DNA of 64,000 bases from Vanrija pseudolonga (lineage: Eukaryota > Basidiomycota > Tremellomycetes > Trichosporonales > Trichosporonaceae): assembly GCF_020906515.1 (NCBI RefSeq), contig NC_085850.1:1116001-1180000 (forward strand), given 5' to 3'. A program made the translations under genes and the position numbers. Shown here piece after piece: positions 33,716-47,600 of this stretch. Below the pieces are notes generated by a model. That model was not told the DNA's origin. It was given only the letters and a program-made list of their open reading frames with translations, and made no database searches. How positions within the stretch are numbered: position 1 is the stretch's first letter; the number at the start of each line of letters is the position of its first letter.

Positions 33716-34536
33716 GCCTCGGCCACAGGCTCCACCCACGCACGGACGACACATCATCGTCCCGTCCCCGGACCCCCGTCCACTCACTTAGTTCCATGTC
33801 CGATACGCCGAGGCGCTGTGAAAGCCCGGCGGTCACTCTGCTCCACCACACATCCAGGCTCACCCGAGCTCCTCCTCCGCACACCCACGTACGCACGTAC
33901 CCACTTTGTTCATAGTAGCTGTAATTATGTTGTCACCACGTCATGTTGAACCGCATCAAGGGTTGTTGGTTTAAACGTTGGAAGCGACTGGAAGGCTTTG
34001 AAGACTTGCCACTGACGTCACGTGACTCTTGTGCCCGGATCTAAACGGGGCTTGTGCAGTAATCCAGGATCTAATCGGGAAAAGTTGGGAAGTGCCAGGC
34101 CGGCGGCGGGCGGCGGGGGAGTGGGACGTCGCCGCCAAAGTTTACTACAGGGCTGTCAGTGTCCGCGCCGAGAGTTACGAGTCGACACGGCCATTTCGGC
34201 ACAAACGGTCATCAATCGCCTAGCCGCAATCTTAGAAGCTTCGACAACTCCCACCTTCCTTGCAACCGACGACCAACGACACGCAGCGCAGAGTGCACCG
34301 CACAACGGAACGCACGCCTTGTACAAAGAGTCTCAGCGTAGTGCATCTCCCCTTCTTCGGCAGTCACCACTCGATTAGACAGACACCTCTCACTCAATAT
34401 CGTCTTGGGACTTTTGACTTTTCGACCTAGACGACTTTTGCCCTCTCTTGGTCCATACCACACCCTTTCGTCGCCACTCTCCATCACACCCACAATCCTA
34501 CCCAGCCTATGTGGCTGAGGTCTCCTTCTATCAACC
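33716..34536. promoter_or_regulatory. Promoter region of the PPR gene
   Basis: This 821-bp region between the RING gene and the PPR gene holds no gene. It has a combined CRE/E-box site at 34013-34024, about 510 bp from the PPR start, and CT-rich sequence before the ATG. Confidence 0.5.
34013..34024. promoter_or_regulatory. Overlapping CRE (TGACGTCA) and E-box (CACGTG)
   Basis: TGACGTCA at 34013-34020 overlaps CACGTG at 34019-34024. These are consensus sites for bZIP and for bHLH (Cbf1-type) factors. The sequence is certain; occupancy is inference. Confidence 0.45.
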
Positions 34537-37500
34537 ATGCTCAATAAAGCCGCGTGAGTATTGCATTGACCTTGCCGGCAGGCCCACCACTAACCCCCCA
34601 CAGCACCCACTTTCGGCCGCTGCTGCGAGTCTCGTCGCATACCCACCAGCCCGACCTCTTCACCTCCAACCCCTCCCTCCTCCACCACTTCCAGAGCGCC
34701 AATGTCGGCACGTCGCTCGTCTCGCAGGCCTCCAATGCCACTCAGGGCGCTTCATCAGGCGCAGCAGGTGGTGCCGGCCGCGCGGGATACTCTGGCGCCT
34801 CGTCTGGCGGCGGCTACACTGGCCACGCTCGCGCGTTCTTGAGCCTGCCTCAGGGCCCCAACGCCGACGCTTCCAGCATCTCGTCGTCAGCCGACGAGCA
34901 CAAGGACGCCCGTGACCGCGCCCAGCTTGCCCTCAAGCAGCGCATCTCGGCCCGCAACAGCGACCGCAAGACCGAGGTCCGCACCGTCACTGTCCGCGAG
35001 CAGCTCTCGGCCCGCGCCGGCTCGCGCACCGTCGTCCTCCGCGAAATCGAGCCGGCCGCCCCCGAGTCGTCGGCCAAGGCCCAGAGCTCCATCGCGTACC
35101 CTGCCTGGTCGGCTCTCCCTGCCGACGCCGCGCCCGGCGGTGCCCTCTGGGTCCCTGGCGCCGCGCCGTCCCGCCAGCTCGGCTCGCGCGCATTCTCCAC
35201 CCGCGCCCGCCCAGCAGTGACCGGCAGCGATGAGATCGTCAGCCGCACCCCCACCCCAGATGCCAACCGCATCGACCAGCCCAACCGCGTGTTGATGGAC
35301 CTGGCCGGTCTCGACCTGTCGCGCCCAAGCAACCGCACCCAGCTTCGCCGCAACTCGACACACTCGGTCGTTCGCCCGGCCGAGGTTGACGCCGCTGTCT
35401 TTGACGGCCGTGCTGCCGACGCTGTTCCTTCTGCTGGCGAGCAGTTCTTCGCCGCCCTGAGGGAGGCCTCCGAGAAGGGCGAGCACGAGACTGTTGCCCG
35501 TCTCGTCGGATACTTCCGCAGCGACCGCAGCGCCGGCGACGTCGACCCGGCCCTCGCTTCCGAGTACCCCATCCCTGTGGGCTACAACACTGCCAACTAC
35601 AACATGTGTATCCAGGCGACTTTGGCGCTGCGCGGTCGTGGCCAGTCGATCGCTCCCATCCTCGACATGTACAACGAGATGCTGGAACGCGACGTCGTCC
35701 CCAACATGAGGACTTACCAGACTGTCATCCGCGCTCTCTGTCTCCGTGAGGAGGACGTTGCGGCTGCTTCCCAGCGCTGGCGCAACGGCAACGACTTCAC
35801 AGTCTTCAAGGCTGAGAAGCTTGGCCTTGCCTCGGAAGACCCAGCCGGTGAGAAGGCGGCTGCCCAGGCAATCGCTGCCTACCAGAGCGAGGACAACCTC
35901 GCGTCTGCCATCAAGCTCTACAACGTTGCGGGCACCATCTTCAGGGGTGGCCGCAGGGACTACTCTGCCCAGGGTGACATTCTGGCCGCCGGTGCTGCTG
36001 CCGCTGGTCTCCTTAATGCGCCGACAGCGGCCGACCTCAAGCCTATTATCAAGGCCGCCCTCGCCAACCCCGACCTCGAGCTCGACCTCTACGTGCCCAT
36101 CTTTGAAATCTTGGCCGGTGGCAACATCGAGGGTGTGGAGGTCGCCGCTGCTTGGGATGCGTTCGAGAAGAATGTTGCTCGCAGGCTTGCGACCAAGTCC
36201 CCGGTCTCCAACGGTCAGTATGGCCGTCTCGCCATCTTCCGGGTTGAGCGTGACGCCGCGTCTGCCGCGGTTCGCGCCTTTGTAACCACTGGTGACGTCA
36301 AGACGGCCGAAGCTATTGTCGACGCACACCTCAAGGACTCTGAGCGCGGCCCCCGTCAGTCGCGCAACTTGGTCGGCGCCCTGGTGGGAGAGCTTGCCAG
36401 GCAGGGCAAGGTCGACTCGGCCCTCAAGTGGAACGCTACTCTCAAGGACGACATCATCTCCCCTACCGACATGTACGACCTTGTCGAAGCACTCGCCGAG
36501 GCGGGCCGTGTTGCTGAGGCCGCTTCCTTCTTCGCCACGTACAACGCCAAGCTCATCACGGAGCAGCCTGGTCACAAGATTCGCCGCTACCGCCTCCTCA
36601 AGATTTACGGCATCGCCCTTGCCGAGGCCACTGCCGCCAAGACCGACGCTGACAGGAACTCGATCCTCAACGCTACCGCTGAGCTCCTGACCCAGTCCGC
36701 TAGCGTTCTTGACCCTCAGCTCCTCCGTGCCCATGTTCAGCTGCTCCTGGCTGCCCGCCGCTTCTCTGATATCGGTCCTCTCCTCAACCGCTTCTCCGCG
36801 CGCCAGTCTGATGAGCGTGATGCCAGCCTTCGCGAAGGCCTTGTCGGCGTTGTTACCTCCGACGCTCCTATCGGCAACGTTCTTGACGCAATCCGTGGCT
36901 TTGCTCGTCTCGGCGAGCCCATTGCATCGGCTGGTGACTCGGTCCCCATCGCTACGCTCATTGTCGACAAGTACATTGCTGGCCGTTCCAAGGTTGACGC
37001 CGTTACCGATCTCCACCTGGCGCCTGACGCATGGTTCCGCCTTCTCGAGTCATTTGTCGCCCTGCCTACGGCCGACGTTGAGGCTGGTGCCGCCGACAAG
37101 GCACTCGAGACCTTCCTTACCGACCTTGCCTCGTTCCGTGACACTCGCTACCCCCTGCCCCGCGGCTTTGCCACTTCGCCTGTTACGGCCGAGTTGGCCG
37201 ACATCCTCGTTTCTCGCTTTGGTATTGAGCGCTCCACTGCTCTTCTCACGGCCGCCTTTGGTGACAAGGCTGCTGCGGCCTTCCTCCCCACTCCCGAGGC
37301 AACGGACGCGGCTTCCGAGTCGACCTTCACTCTCCCTCCTACCCCCCAGTCGTCCGAGGCGCCACCTTCTGTCCTCCAGCCGCCCTCGGCCCACACGCTT
37401 CACATCTCACAGGAGCTCGTCGGTCAGATTGACAAGCTGGCCAGCTTCCAGCCCGTCAAGATTACTCCCGAGTCTGTCTACGAGACCATCCGCCGAGCCC

Positions 37501-38882
37501 TCACGCAGGACAACGCCGTTCCCACCCCTGAAGCTATTGGTCGCCTTATCTCTGCTCTCGCCCGTGCAGGCGACGAACCCAAGGCCCGTGAACTCTACTC
37601 GCTCGCCCAGGTGGTCCTCGCCTCGTGCATCTCGGAGCCTGTCCAGCAGGCCGAGGGCTGGCACGCGATTGAGGACGCCATGATTGCTGCTTGCTGCTTC
37701 CTTGGCCACCTTGAGCAGGCTGGCATGCACCGTGCCCGCATCATCGACGCCGGCATGGTTCCCAGCGCCGATGCTTACGCCACCATGATTGCTTCGTCCC
37801 GTGACTCGACCGATGATGCCCTTGTTGCTCGCGAGCTCTTTGAGGAGTCGCAGTCGCTCGGCGTTGTCCCCAACCTCTACCTCTACAACACGATCATCTC
37901 CAAGCTGTCCAAGGCCCGCAAGGCCGAGATGGCACTCGAGCTCTTTACTCAGATGAAGGCCGCCCACATTCGCCCCAGCAGTGTGACATACGGTGCCATC
38001 ATCAACGCCTGCTGCCGTGTCGGAGACGCCGAGAGCGCCGCCACTCTGTTCGAGGAAATGTCCAACCAGCCCAACTTCAAGCCCCGTGTCCCGCCCTTCA
38101 ACACCATGATGCAGTTCCACCTGCAGACTCGCCCGTCCCGCGAGCGTGTTCTGTACTACCACAACGCCATGCGCTCTGCCGGTGTCCGCCCCTCGGCCCA
38201 CACCTACAAGCTCCTTCTTGACGCCTACGGAACTCTTGCCCCCATCGACCTTCCCTCCATGGACCGCGTGTTCGGCGAGCTCTGCGCCGACCGCTTCGTT
38301 GCTGTCCAGGGCACGCACTGGGCTTCGCTCATCACCGCCTTTGGTATTCACAACTCGGACGTTGACCGCGCTACTGCCATCTTTGACGCCATTCCCAACC
38401 ACCCGTCTACCCGTCGCGGCACCCTCCCCGAGCCTGTCGTCTGGGAGGCCCTGCTCAACGTTCTTGGTCAGAAGGGCTCGCTCGAGGCTCTCGAGGAGGT
38501 CCGCACGCGCATGATCGAGTCGGGCGTGCGCCCCACGGCCTATGTCCACAACGTCCTCATCAACGGCTACTCTCGTCACAGTGCCATTGACAAGGCCCGC
38601 GAGGTCTTCGAGGCTATGGGCGACTCGTTGACTGGCGTCGCTGCGCCCAACAACCACCCCGCGCTCCTCACTTCCTCTGGACACGTCAAGCCCGCTACCG
38701 TTACTTCCGAGCCCAGCGGCACTGTGTACCGTGAGCCCTCGACCTACGAGGCCATGATCCGTGCCGAGCTCGCCGCCGGCAACCGCGAGGCTGCCGAGGC
38801 CATCCTGTCGCGCATGGAGGCTCGCCGCTACCCCGTCGCTGTCTGGATGAAGGCCCGCGCCATTCTTGACGAGGCGGTTTAA
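34537..38882 (+). CDS. Large pentatricopeptide-repeat protein, probably mitochondrial
   Basis: Two exons (34537-34553 and 34604-38882) encode 1,431 residues. PPR proteins are helical-repeat RNA-binding proteins that process or activate mitochondrial transcripts. The N terminus (MLNKAATHFRPLLRVSS) is basic, lacks acids and looks like a mitochondrial presequence. PPR-type helix pairs are clearest near residues 1080-1260 and 1320-1400: VPNLYLYNTIISKLSKA, RPSSVTYGAIINACCRVGD, RPSAHTYKLLLDAYG and RPTAYVHNVLINGYSRH. An earlier pair reads YNMCIQATLALRGRG and PNMRTYQTVIRALCL. The middle third has more divergent helical repeats. Fungal relatives of this size act on mitochondrial mRNAs, but I cannot name the orthologue. 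The first exon is only 17 nt; the start is supported by the targeting-like sequence. Confidence 0.88.
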
Positions 38883-39184
38883 AACACCCCTCGATCTCGC
38901 CCTTGTGACATTAGCCTTGTACACTAGCGCTGCGGGCCAGCGGCAACAACAACCAGCGCAATCACCGGACATTACCGCCGGCGAGCGCGACAAAACGCAA
39001 CCACATCCACAACCAACAGTATAGTTTACAACCACTCTGGTCTGATTTCCGGACTCTGGGTATAACAGCATCGCACACACACCACTCAATGAGACATAAT
39101 GTATTTCTATCGCAATGGTCTACAAGAGCAGCAGCAACCCAAATGAGAAGAGAGAGAAGAGAGATTGATATTAATTAATTGTGA
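38883..39184. other. Intergenic between convergent PPR and ABCG genes
   Basis: These 302 bases are the shared 3' flank of convergent genes. AT-rich sequence at 39095-39185 (ATTAATTAATT) is a likely polyadenylation region. No gene is seen. Confidence 0.55.
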
Positions 39185-42100
39185 TTATCGGAATCCGCCA
39201 ACACGGCCAACGACAGAGAAGTAGGCGAGCAGGCGCCATCCGATGGCAACAGCGACGACGATACCGGTAAACTTGGCCGTGTTGAGGTCTTTCCAGCCAA
39301 AGAGGGCGATGCTGGTGGGTCAGCTGGATTCAAGAGGCTGTGGGCAGGAGACACTCACACCTGGCCGCCGTTCTGCGCAATACACTTGCCGGTCGACACC
39401 TGCTCGGGCGTGCAGTTGAACTTGAGGCCGAGATACTCGTTGATGACCTGGATCCTGACTGCGGCTGGGGGTCAGCGATGCCTTGCTGTCAAACGCACCC
39501 TTGTAACATGTGAACCACGCCACGTCGGCCATCCACGTCGGCACCGACAGCGACATGATGCCGCTGATCTGCCCGACGACGGAGAGGAGCGTCGAGATGA
39601 TGGTGACGGTGAGCCCTGGAGAACGGACCCACATGCCCGTCGCGAGGGCCATGCTCTCGCCCATGTTGAGCAGGGCCCAGATGGTCGTGATGAACTCGAA
39701 GTAGATCCGTGCCGAGGTCTGCATGCCGACAGCGACGTTCATCTGGAGATGTCAGCTGGGGGAGTTGCTCGGCGCACTCACAATCGCGCCGTATACCAGC
39801 GCGCTGAAGATCTGCGGCGCCTGCTCGACGAGCGTGTACATGATCACAAAGGTGGCGGGCGAGTACCGCGCCGACGACTGCGCCTCGTGGAGGTAGAGGT
39901 TTCGCTCGGCCGGCAGCACAGCCATGGCGTTGATCAGGCCGACGAAGGACACGGACTGGGTCGACTGGATCGAGATACCGATACGGTCCTGCGCGCCCTG
40001 CGGGCCGTGCGTGAGGCGCTGGAAGAACAACAAGAACATGGCGCCCATGAGCGTCGACTGGAACCAGCGGTTGAAGAGGACTTCCTTTTGGCGCCACAGG
40101 CTGATCCAGTGGCGGCTGAGCACGACGGGGAGCGCGATGCGCATCGGCGTCGTACCTTCGCCGCGGGTGATGGTCTGCGGCGGCGTGACTGTCTCTGGCG
40201 AGCTAGAGCCGTTTCCGCTGCCGACAGGCTCGTCGCCCACCTCCTTGGCCTCCACCGCGTGCCACGTCCCCGTGATTCGTTGCACGCGCTTCTCGCTCGC
40301 GTCATGCGGCGGCCCAGGGCGCGGGTCGACGCTCACCAGGTCGAGCAGGTGGTCAGCCGGGTTGAAGTACGCCGACGGCATGGGGTAGCCCAGGTTGTTG
40401 AAGTAGTCGACTGCTTCCGACTGGCGCCCGTTGAACGCCACAATGCCGCCCTTGGCGAGGAGCGTGACGTTGTCGGCTAGCCGCCAGATGTCACTGCGGG
40501 GCTGGTGGATCGTCGCTGCGGAGTCAGCTAAAGCGCAAGATCACAGTAGGAGACGCACCGATTACAGTTCGGCCGGTCGCCGCAATGTCCTTGAGCACCT
40601 GCATCACGCTGAGCGCGATGCTCGAGTCGAGGCCCGAGGTCGGCTCGTCAACGACGAGGACCGCCGGGTCGTTGATCACTGGTAAGTGTTAGTGACGGAG
40701 ACGGAGCACTCAACCTACTCTGTACGGCGAGAGACAAGCGCCTCTTTTCACCGCCCGAGATGCCCTTGACGAGCGGTCCGCCAACAGGCAGGTCGGCGCA
40801 GTCCTTCAACCCCAACATCCGCAGCACAGTCTCTGCGCGCGCAATCTTCTGCTTGCGGGGGATCTTGGTCGGCAGGCGGAGAATGGCGGCGTAGCGCAGC
40901 GTCTCGCGGACCGTCAAGCTGGGCAAGTGCCAGTCATCTTCTTGTTCGACGAACGCGACGTTGCTCCATGCCAGCGAGTTGGCTTTCTGGCCAGCGAAGA
41001 AGAGCTCGCCGGTGCGGTAGAAGCGTGCCATGGGCCCCGCGTTGAGCTTCCTGTTGGCGAGGATTTGGAGCAGCGTCGACTTGCCCGCGCCCGACGGGCC
41101 GAGAATCGCAGAGATCTCGCCAGCCGGAAAGCGCAGCGAGATGTCATTGAGGATCGTCTTCTTGACATTCTTGACGATACCGTGGCCGCGCCGCTCCCAG
41201 CTGAGCGAGAGCCCGCGCACCTCGACGTCAATGTTGTCGCGGGTCATGTGGCTCTCGTCGACGTCGGTCGTCTTGCCGCGGTTGTGCGAGTCGATCTCGG
41301 ACGCGTGGCGCACCCCGCCGCCGTTGTAATAGGTCAAGATGACACAGGCGATGGCGTACTGCGCAATCACCCAGCCGAGCAGCCCGCCAAACCACGCGCC
41401 GAGGTTGATATCGTAGTCGAAGTCAAAGCCACGCAGCACATTGTTCCCGATACACTGGTCGAGGTTGGCCTGAGAGTCTTGCGGGCAGTTAAAGATCCTG
41501 TCCTTGAAGATGACAGTGCAGACGATGCGGAACGAGTAAAAGTATGGCGAGATCCACCGGATCCACTTGACGTATTGTGGCGGGTGGACGATGGCGAAGC
41601 CGGCACTGAGGATCTGGAAAATGTTGACGGCGTTGCCGAAGAGCGACGCCTCGGGGAACGAGCGCGTGACGGAGGATACTAGGAGGGCGAGTCCCTGCGT
41701 GGAGAACTGGACGACCATGGTCGACGCAATGACGGTGAACAGCCGGCTCGCCACATCATCCATGCGCAGCTCGGAGATAAAGTACACGAGGATCATGTAG
41801 ATTGTCGGCGCGACGATCGCGGGTACGAGGAACGACAGCCAGTCGGCAATGACCCACGGGACCACGTCGTACAGTCTATCTTCGCGCTCGCGGTCGAAGA
41901 TGATCAGGTCGGTGCAGAACTTGTAGATCCAGAACACTTGCTGGAGGTAGAACACGCCGGGGATGAGCTGGAATGAGAGGTTCTTCATCGACTGGATACC
42001 CGTCGGGTTCTGCGCAGGTTAGCCTTGTCAGTGTGGCACGTGAACCCACTTCTGGCAGCTTGTAGTAGGTCGCGCCGACAATCACGCCCAACACGAGGCC

Positions 42101-44165
42101 CTGGCACATGAGGCCGAGGACAGTAGGGAAGTTGCGGTAGACGTTACGGTGTGCGCGCGAAGTGAGCACGCGCGTCTGCTTCCAGAACCCGGGACGTTTC
42201 TGGTCCGCCGACTCTTCAGACGTGGTCGATACAATGCGCTGCAGCTGGTCTGCGGTGGTGCCGGACGGGATACGCTGCAGGCCGCCGGGTGTGGTCCCGT
42301 CGCTGCGCGACGGGGCGAGCAGGTCGGGGTTCTTCTTATCGCTGATCACGCTCGTGACGCCCTGCATCGTTGAACTGCGGACCGACCAGCGCTTATCCGA
42401 CCCGCGTGTCGAACGGCGGGAGCGCGGGGTCCGCTCCTTCTCCTTGTCGGCGCTGAAGTCCTCCTTCCCGAGCTTGATGTGCGCCTCCCACGCGTTCGTG
42501 AGGGACAGCACGCGCGCGCGCGAGGCCTCCTCGTTCTCCGGCGTGCGGTTGTCAATGGACGAGACGTCGATGAGGAAGTCTGCGGTCAGCAACGCCGTGG
42601 AAGCGACTCACCGAGAGGGTTCACGCCCACCTCGACATCATGTCCCAGGCTGTGGAACCACGGGAGGCATTCTGACCGCGGGCCAGAGTACACCACCTTG
42701 CCCTTTGACAGCAGGCACAGCCTGTCGAAGAGCGGGAACGCGTCGGAGCGCGGCGCGTGGATCGAGAGAATGACGGTACGTCCGCGGCGCGCGAGCGCCG
42801 AGAGTGTCCTTAGCAGCAGGTAACTCGTGTACGCGTCGAGCCCTGACGTCGGCTCGTCGAGGATGAGCACAGAGGGAAGGGTGACGAGCACGCAGCCGAT
42901 GGAGAGGCGGCGCTTCTCGCCGCCGCTAATGCCTTTACGGAACGGCCCGCCGACGACCGTGTCGGCCGCGTCGCGCAGTCCGAGCTCGTCGAGCGTCTGC
43001 TCAACGATAAGCGACAGGGCCTCGGACGACAGGCTGGTCGGGAGGCGCAGCCGTGCGGCGTACGTGAGCGTTTCGCGCACTGACGGACGACGTCAGCAAC
43101 ACCACGCGGCGCCACACCTACCTGTCAGACACTCGACGAGATAGTCCTGCTGCCGCACAAAGCCGATACGCCGCCGCGCCTCGTTCTTGCTCAGCACCGA
43201 GCCAGAGTACGGGGATACATAGGCGACCTGCCCCGCCAGCGTGGGGAGATCGGCCATGCGGTGCGCCACGGCGTTGAGCAGCGTCGTCTTGCCCGATCCC
43301 GAGCCGCCGAGACTGGGCGGGCGTCAGTGGATCTGCGCCGTGTTGGGTACTTACATGGCGAGCACTTCGCCCTGGTGGCATGCAACCGACACGTCGTTGA
43401 GGATGACCTTGCGCTTGGCGCTCGTCTCGTCGTTGTCGTCGGTCTTGGGCTTCTGCTTGAACTCGCCGCGCAGGAGTCTGGAGTCAGCATAACTCGCGCT
43501 GCCGGACCAACGCACCCAAACACCCGCTCATACTTGTGATGCGGGACGCCGACCGTCAGCCCGTCGACCTCAAGGTCGAACGGCGGCGGCGGAGGGAGGT
43601 TGAGCAGCGCGGACGTGTCCTCGCCGTCGGGTTCGTCGCGCGCCGCCACCTCCCACTCGCGTTTCTCGAGCGCCTTCTCGTCGTCAGAGTACCGCGGGGC
43701 AACGATCGTCGGCGCATCCCGCATGGTTGGTGTGTCGCGGAGGGTCGATGAGGTAGCTGGCACTGTTGGCGTCGGCGGCTCGGTCGAGCCGGTGATGTAC
43801 GACGACGGCCCGCTCGTCTCCGCTCCGCTGACCGATGCCGCGGGCGTGGGGCCCAGCTGTTCTGTGCCGTCCGTAGATGTGGGTGCTGCGACTCGGCTCG
43901 TACTTCCTACAGGCTCCACCACTGCTCCGCTGTCTGTGATGCTCGATGACTCCGGCTGGGGCGCTGATGGTGGTGTGGGTGCATGCTCTGGCGCTGCTGG
44001 TGTGGGGACCGAATCTCCCTCGTCGACGACGACGCCTTCGTCGACCTGCTGCGTCTGTTTCTCGTCGTGGTCCGAGCGGACGGCGGCCGCCGGCCCAGAA
44101 GCGGCTGCCGCTTCCACTACCGATGTCCCATGGGCTACTCCCGCGTCCCCCTCAGCTGCTGCCAT
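39185..44165 (-). CDS. Full-size ABCG (White-type) ABC transporter with two complete halves
   Basis: This membrane ATPase is expected to export lipids, sterols or drugs. Eleven exons (43516-44165, 43355-43477, 43122-43312, 42612-43079, 42050-42579, 40719-42009, 40559-40678, 39782-40515, 39499-39742, 39359-39458, 39185-39311) give 1,525 residues in the order NBD-TMD-NBD-TMD. A disordered Pro/Thr/Ser-rich N terminus covers about 200 residues. Half 1 has Walker A GGSGSGKT (260-267), signature ISGGEKRR and Walker [12 protein letters not shown]. Half 2 has GPSGAGKS (about 958-965), ISGGEKRR and [12 protein letters not shown]. Unlike the PDR5 group, both ATP sites look complete. The closest layout I know is yeast YOL075C. 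Splicing is consistent in phase at every junction. The substrate cannot be inferred. Confidence 0.93.
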
Positions 44166-44691
44166 TTTGATCGAGCTGGGGCCGTGTGTGATGCGCCGGC
44201 GGTGCGATGGGAAGAAAGCGACGAGGCGGCGGTTGGCTTCCTTAATAGGTTCGGTGGATCGCAGTGCGTGTCCTAGAGTTGTCCTGCCTGCTGGCCTTGA
44301 TGGCGTGCGGCGCGCATTGAGGGGCTGCGAGATGCAGATGCTGTGGTGGGAGACGGACAGCGACGGCTCCTGCTTGGCCGCTTTCTCGCTCCTAGCAGGA
44401 TCCTTGGCTTGCTAACTCGCCTTGGAAGGTGGTGCCTCGCGGCGGCACCGAGCCGGTTCTGGTCCCCGGAACCCGTCCGGAATGTCCGAAGCTGACGGCA
44501 GCACGAGGCACTTGACTCCACCCACCACCACCACCGCACGGCAATGACCGCCGCTACTGTGAGCCCCCCTTCGGTGTTTCCGACTCCACCGTGCCGTGTG
44601 GGGCTTATCAGCCGAGGCACACCACAAAGTTGGGAAACGTGCATTGATTCATTCAATCCGGCCCAAAACATGCTACAACCAACGAACGCGT
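44166..44691. other. Intergenic: ABCG promoter side, 3' side of hydantoinase gene
   Basis: These 526 bases contain no gene I can support. The ABCG promoter must lie here. No clear TATA box or PDRE-like element is seen. Confidence 0.5.
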
Positions 44692-47600
44692 CTACGCAAA
44701 CTCCTCAATCACACTGCGCGGCTGCACATACTCGCCGAGCGGGACATACGGCTCGTCGTACCCAAAGGCCGTGAGCGAGCCGAGGTCGAGGCCGCGCTGC
44801 GTGCTCGTCCACTGCGGAGCGGCGGTAATGCCTAGCACCAACACACGCAGGCCGTACTTGTACTCGGGTGTGCCGAGTGCCACACCATTCTGGGCGTCGA
44901 TGATGGAGATGAGGTCGGGGACGCCGGCGACGATCCGTGAGTTTCCGTTGACTGTGTGCTCAGCCAGGAGGTTCTCGTTCTTGAATGGAACTGCTGGGTC
45001 AGTGCCTGGGTGTCGCTTCAAGACCCACTCTTCAGCACACCCTCAAACTTCTCCCTGGGGACGTCCTCGTCGTCATCCTCCTCGTCCTCAGCACTAAGCG
45101 CCTGGATCACGACCTCGCCGTAAGAGTGGCCCTTGTGAAGCTTGCGTCCGACCTCGACAATCTTGCCCACGAAGAGCACGCGTCCGGCCTTGGACCCGCC
45201 CACTGCGTCGACGAGGATCTGCCCGATCCTGCCAATGTTTGACTGCTTCTTGGCAAGGGCAACAGCACGGCCCAAACGCCACGCCTGTGAGACGGTGTTG
45301 CGAATGAGCATCCGGCGCGTGTTGCCCTTGGAGAGGGGGCGGCACTGGATGTTGCCAGCCGTGCCCATCTCAATGCAGCCGGCACGCAGGAACCTGTCAA
45401 TGTCCTTCTCATCCTTGACCTTTGTGACGTGCTGTAATGGTCAGCCGTGCAACCCTCAGACCACATACCATTGTGGTGCCGTCGCCGCTGGTAAGGACCA
45501 CTGGGAGGACCAGCTCACCCTTCTCGCTCTCATCAAACACATGAAGAGTCGACTGCCATCCAGTGGGGTATGCACGACCCTGACGACGTCAGTGATTGTG
45601 TATATCACAGACTCACCATGAAGTCACCGTCCAGAACAGGGAGGTTCATGTGGTTGCTCGCACCAGTGATCATCTGGACCATGCCGTTTCCTCCGCCGAT
45701 CTCAATGGCGGTCAGAGCAGCCGCAGATGTGTGGCCCGTGAGCTTCAAAACGTCGTACACGCCCTCGGATGGGTCGGGTCCACCGAGGCGCTCGAGGCCC
45801 ACTTCCGGGGCACCAATGTTCGCTCCAGGAACGATATGGTCTTCGTTTGCCACGGAGTCAATGTCAATGACACGGACATTGGCGCCGGCACGGACGAGCT
45901 CGCGGATCTCGAGGTATGTCGTCTGCGGGTTACCGCCACCGCCGGTGCCGAGGATGTAGCACCCGGCCGCAATCCACTCGAGGTCAACCTCGGAGAGGAA
46001 CCACTCCTTGTTGACAATGGTGGGGCGGTACGAGCGGATGTCATAGGCCGTGATCTCTGGGTCCTCGGTAGGGAGCTGACGCTTGCCGTTGGCTGCGGGG
46101 ATCGGCACAACCTCGGTCGTGCTGTCCCAGGTGGGCGTGACGCGGCCATTCGCCTTGGGTTCATCTGGCACGTCGCGCGCACGGCCCCTCCATTCGCCTG
46201 CAGCCTTGACGTAGAAACGGCATTTGTCGGTGGCGTCTGGTGGAGGCGGTCAGGGGTGTTACTGGACGGCGCACTCACAAGCAATGGGGATCACCTCGCT
46301 CTCGACCACGACAGTATGGTTCGGGTCGGCCCCCTGGGCAATAGCACGCTCGATGGCACGCTTCTCGACAGCCTTCTGCGCCTCGGCGACTGAAATGGTC
46401 GTCGTGTCCTCGACAGTGTCGACCACGCCAGAGATCTGGGCACAGGCTGCACCGACAGCGTTGGCAGCGTCATAGTGCGGGAACCTGACGACCTCGCTCA
46501 CGCCCTTGAGCTCATCGGGGACAAGAATCGCACCACCGCCGACAAGGTACACTGGGATGTCCGAGCTCGACGTCTTCATCGAGTCGATGGCAAGTTCGAT
46601 CATGTGCCTAATCCGCTGCTCTGCTGCAATGACGGCTGTGGGGTTGAGGAGCGTGACGAGTGACGTGTTGCCCACGCCTTCGGCACGGCCTGTGGCAACA
46701 GCAATGTCGGTGGCTGTGCCTGTCGATCCGCCAAAGCAGAGCGCCTCGTCCGTGATGCGGTAGCCCACCGAGTCGGGCCCCACCGTCACCCTGCCACGGG
46801 CATCCGTGCGGACGCGAGATCCACCGCCCAGGCCGATGGAGTAGACGTGGGGCATGGAGAAGTTGAGGGGAACACCACAGAGACTGTGGAAAGCGCCTGC
46901 CTGGCGAGGAAATCCGGTAGGCAACAACACGCCGATCTCAGTCTGAGCGGGCGTCAGTGTGCTGCAAAAAGCCTTGGATACGCACGGTTGTTCCGCCAAC
47001 GTCGATCACCAGCGCCGTTTCGCGCTGCTTTTTGCCAGCGACGAGACCGGCAAGGAAGTTGGCACCGCGCATCGAGTTGGTTGGGCCGGATGAGAAGGTA
47101 CGAATGGGGAGCCGGGCCGCCTGCTGACAGGTCATGAGGGTGCCGTCGTTTGACGTGAGGAAGACTGGTGACGTCAAGCCCAGGGCTGCAATGGAGACGA
47201 GGAAGGCAGCGACAGTCTTCTCGGCGAAGGCGAGCAGTGCAGCATTGAGAATGGCCGCGTTCTCGCGTTCAAGGAGGCCTGGGATGTGAGTGATTGGACC
47301 ACTAGCAGTACACACCAATGTTGGCAACGTCCTTGCTGATGGTGACCCGCACGCCGGGCAGCTCTGCCTGGAGGATGTCGCGCACGAGTTCTTCCTGCTT
47401 GATCTCGAGGTCGATGGGAGCGTAGCATGACGAGACGGCGATGGTCTGCACGTCGAGGCGTCTCATTTCGGCTGCAATGCCGCGGATCTCGAGGGGGTCG
47501 ACCTGGTATGGGTCAGCTCCGATGAACAGTGGACACCCACCTTCTCGATCTCCGACCCGTCGACTTGGAGACCACCCTTGGCGAAGAAGCAGGGTCCCTC

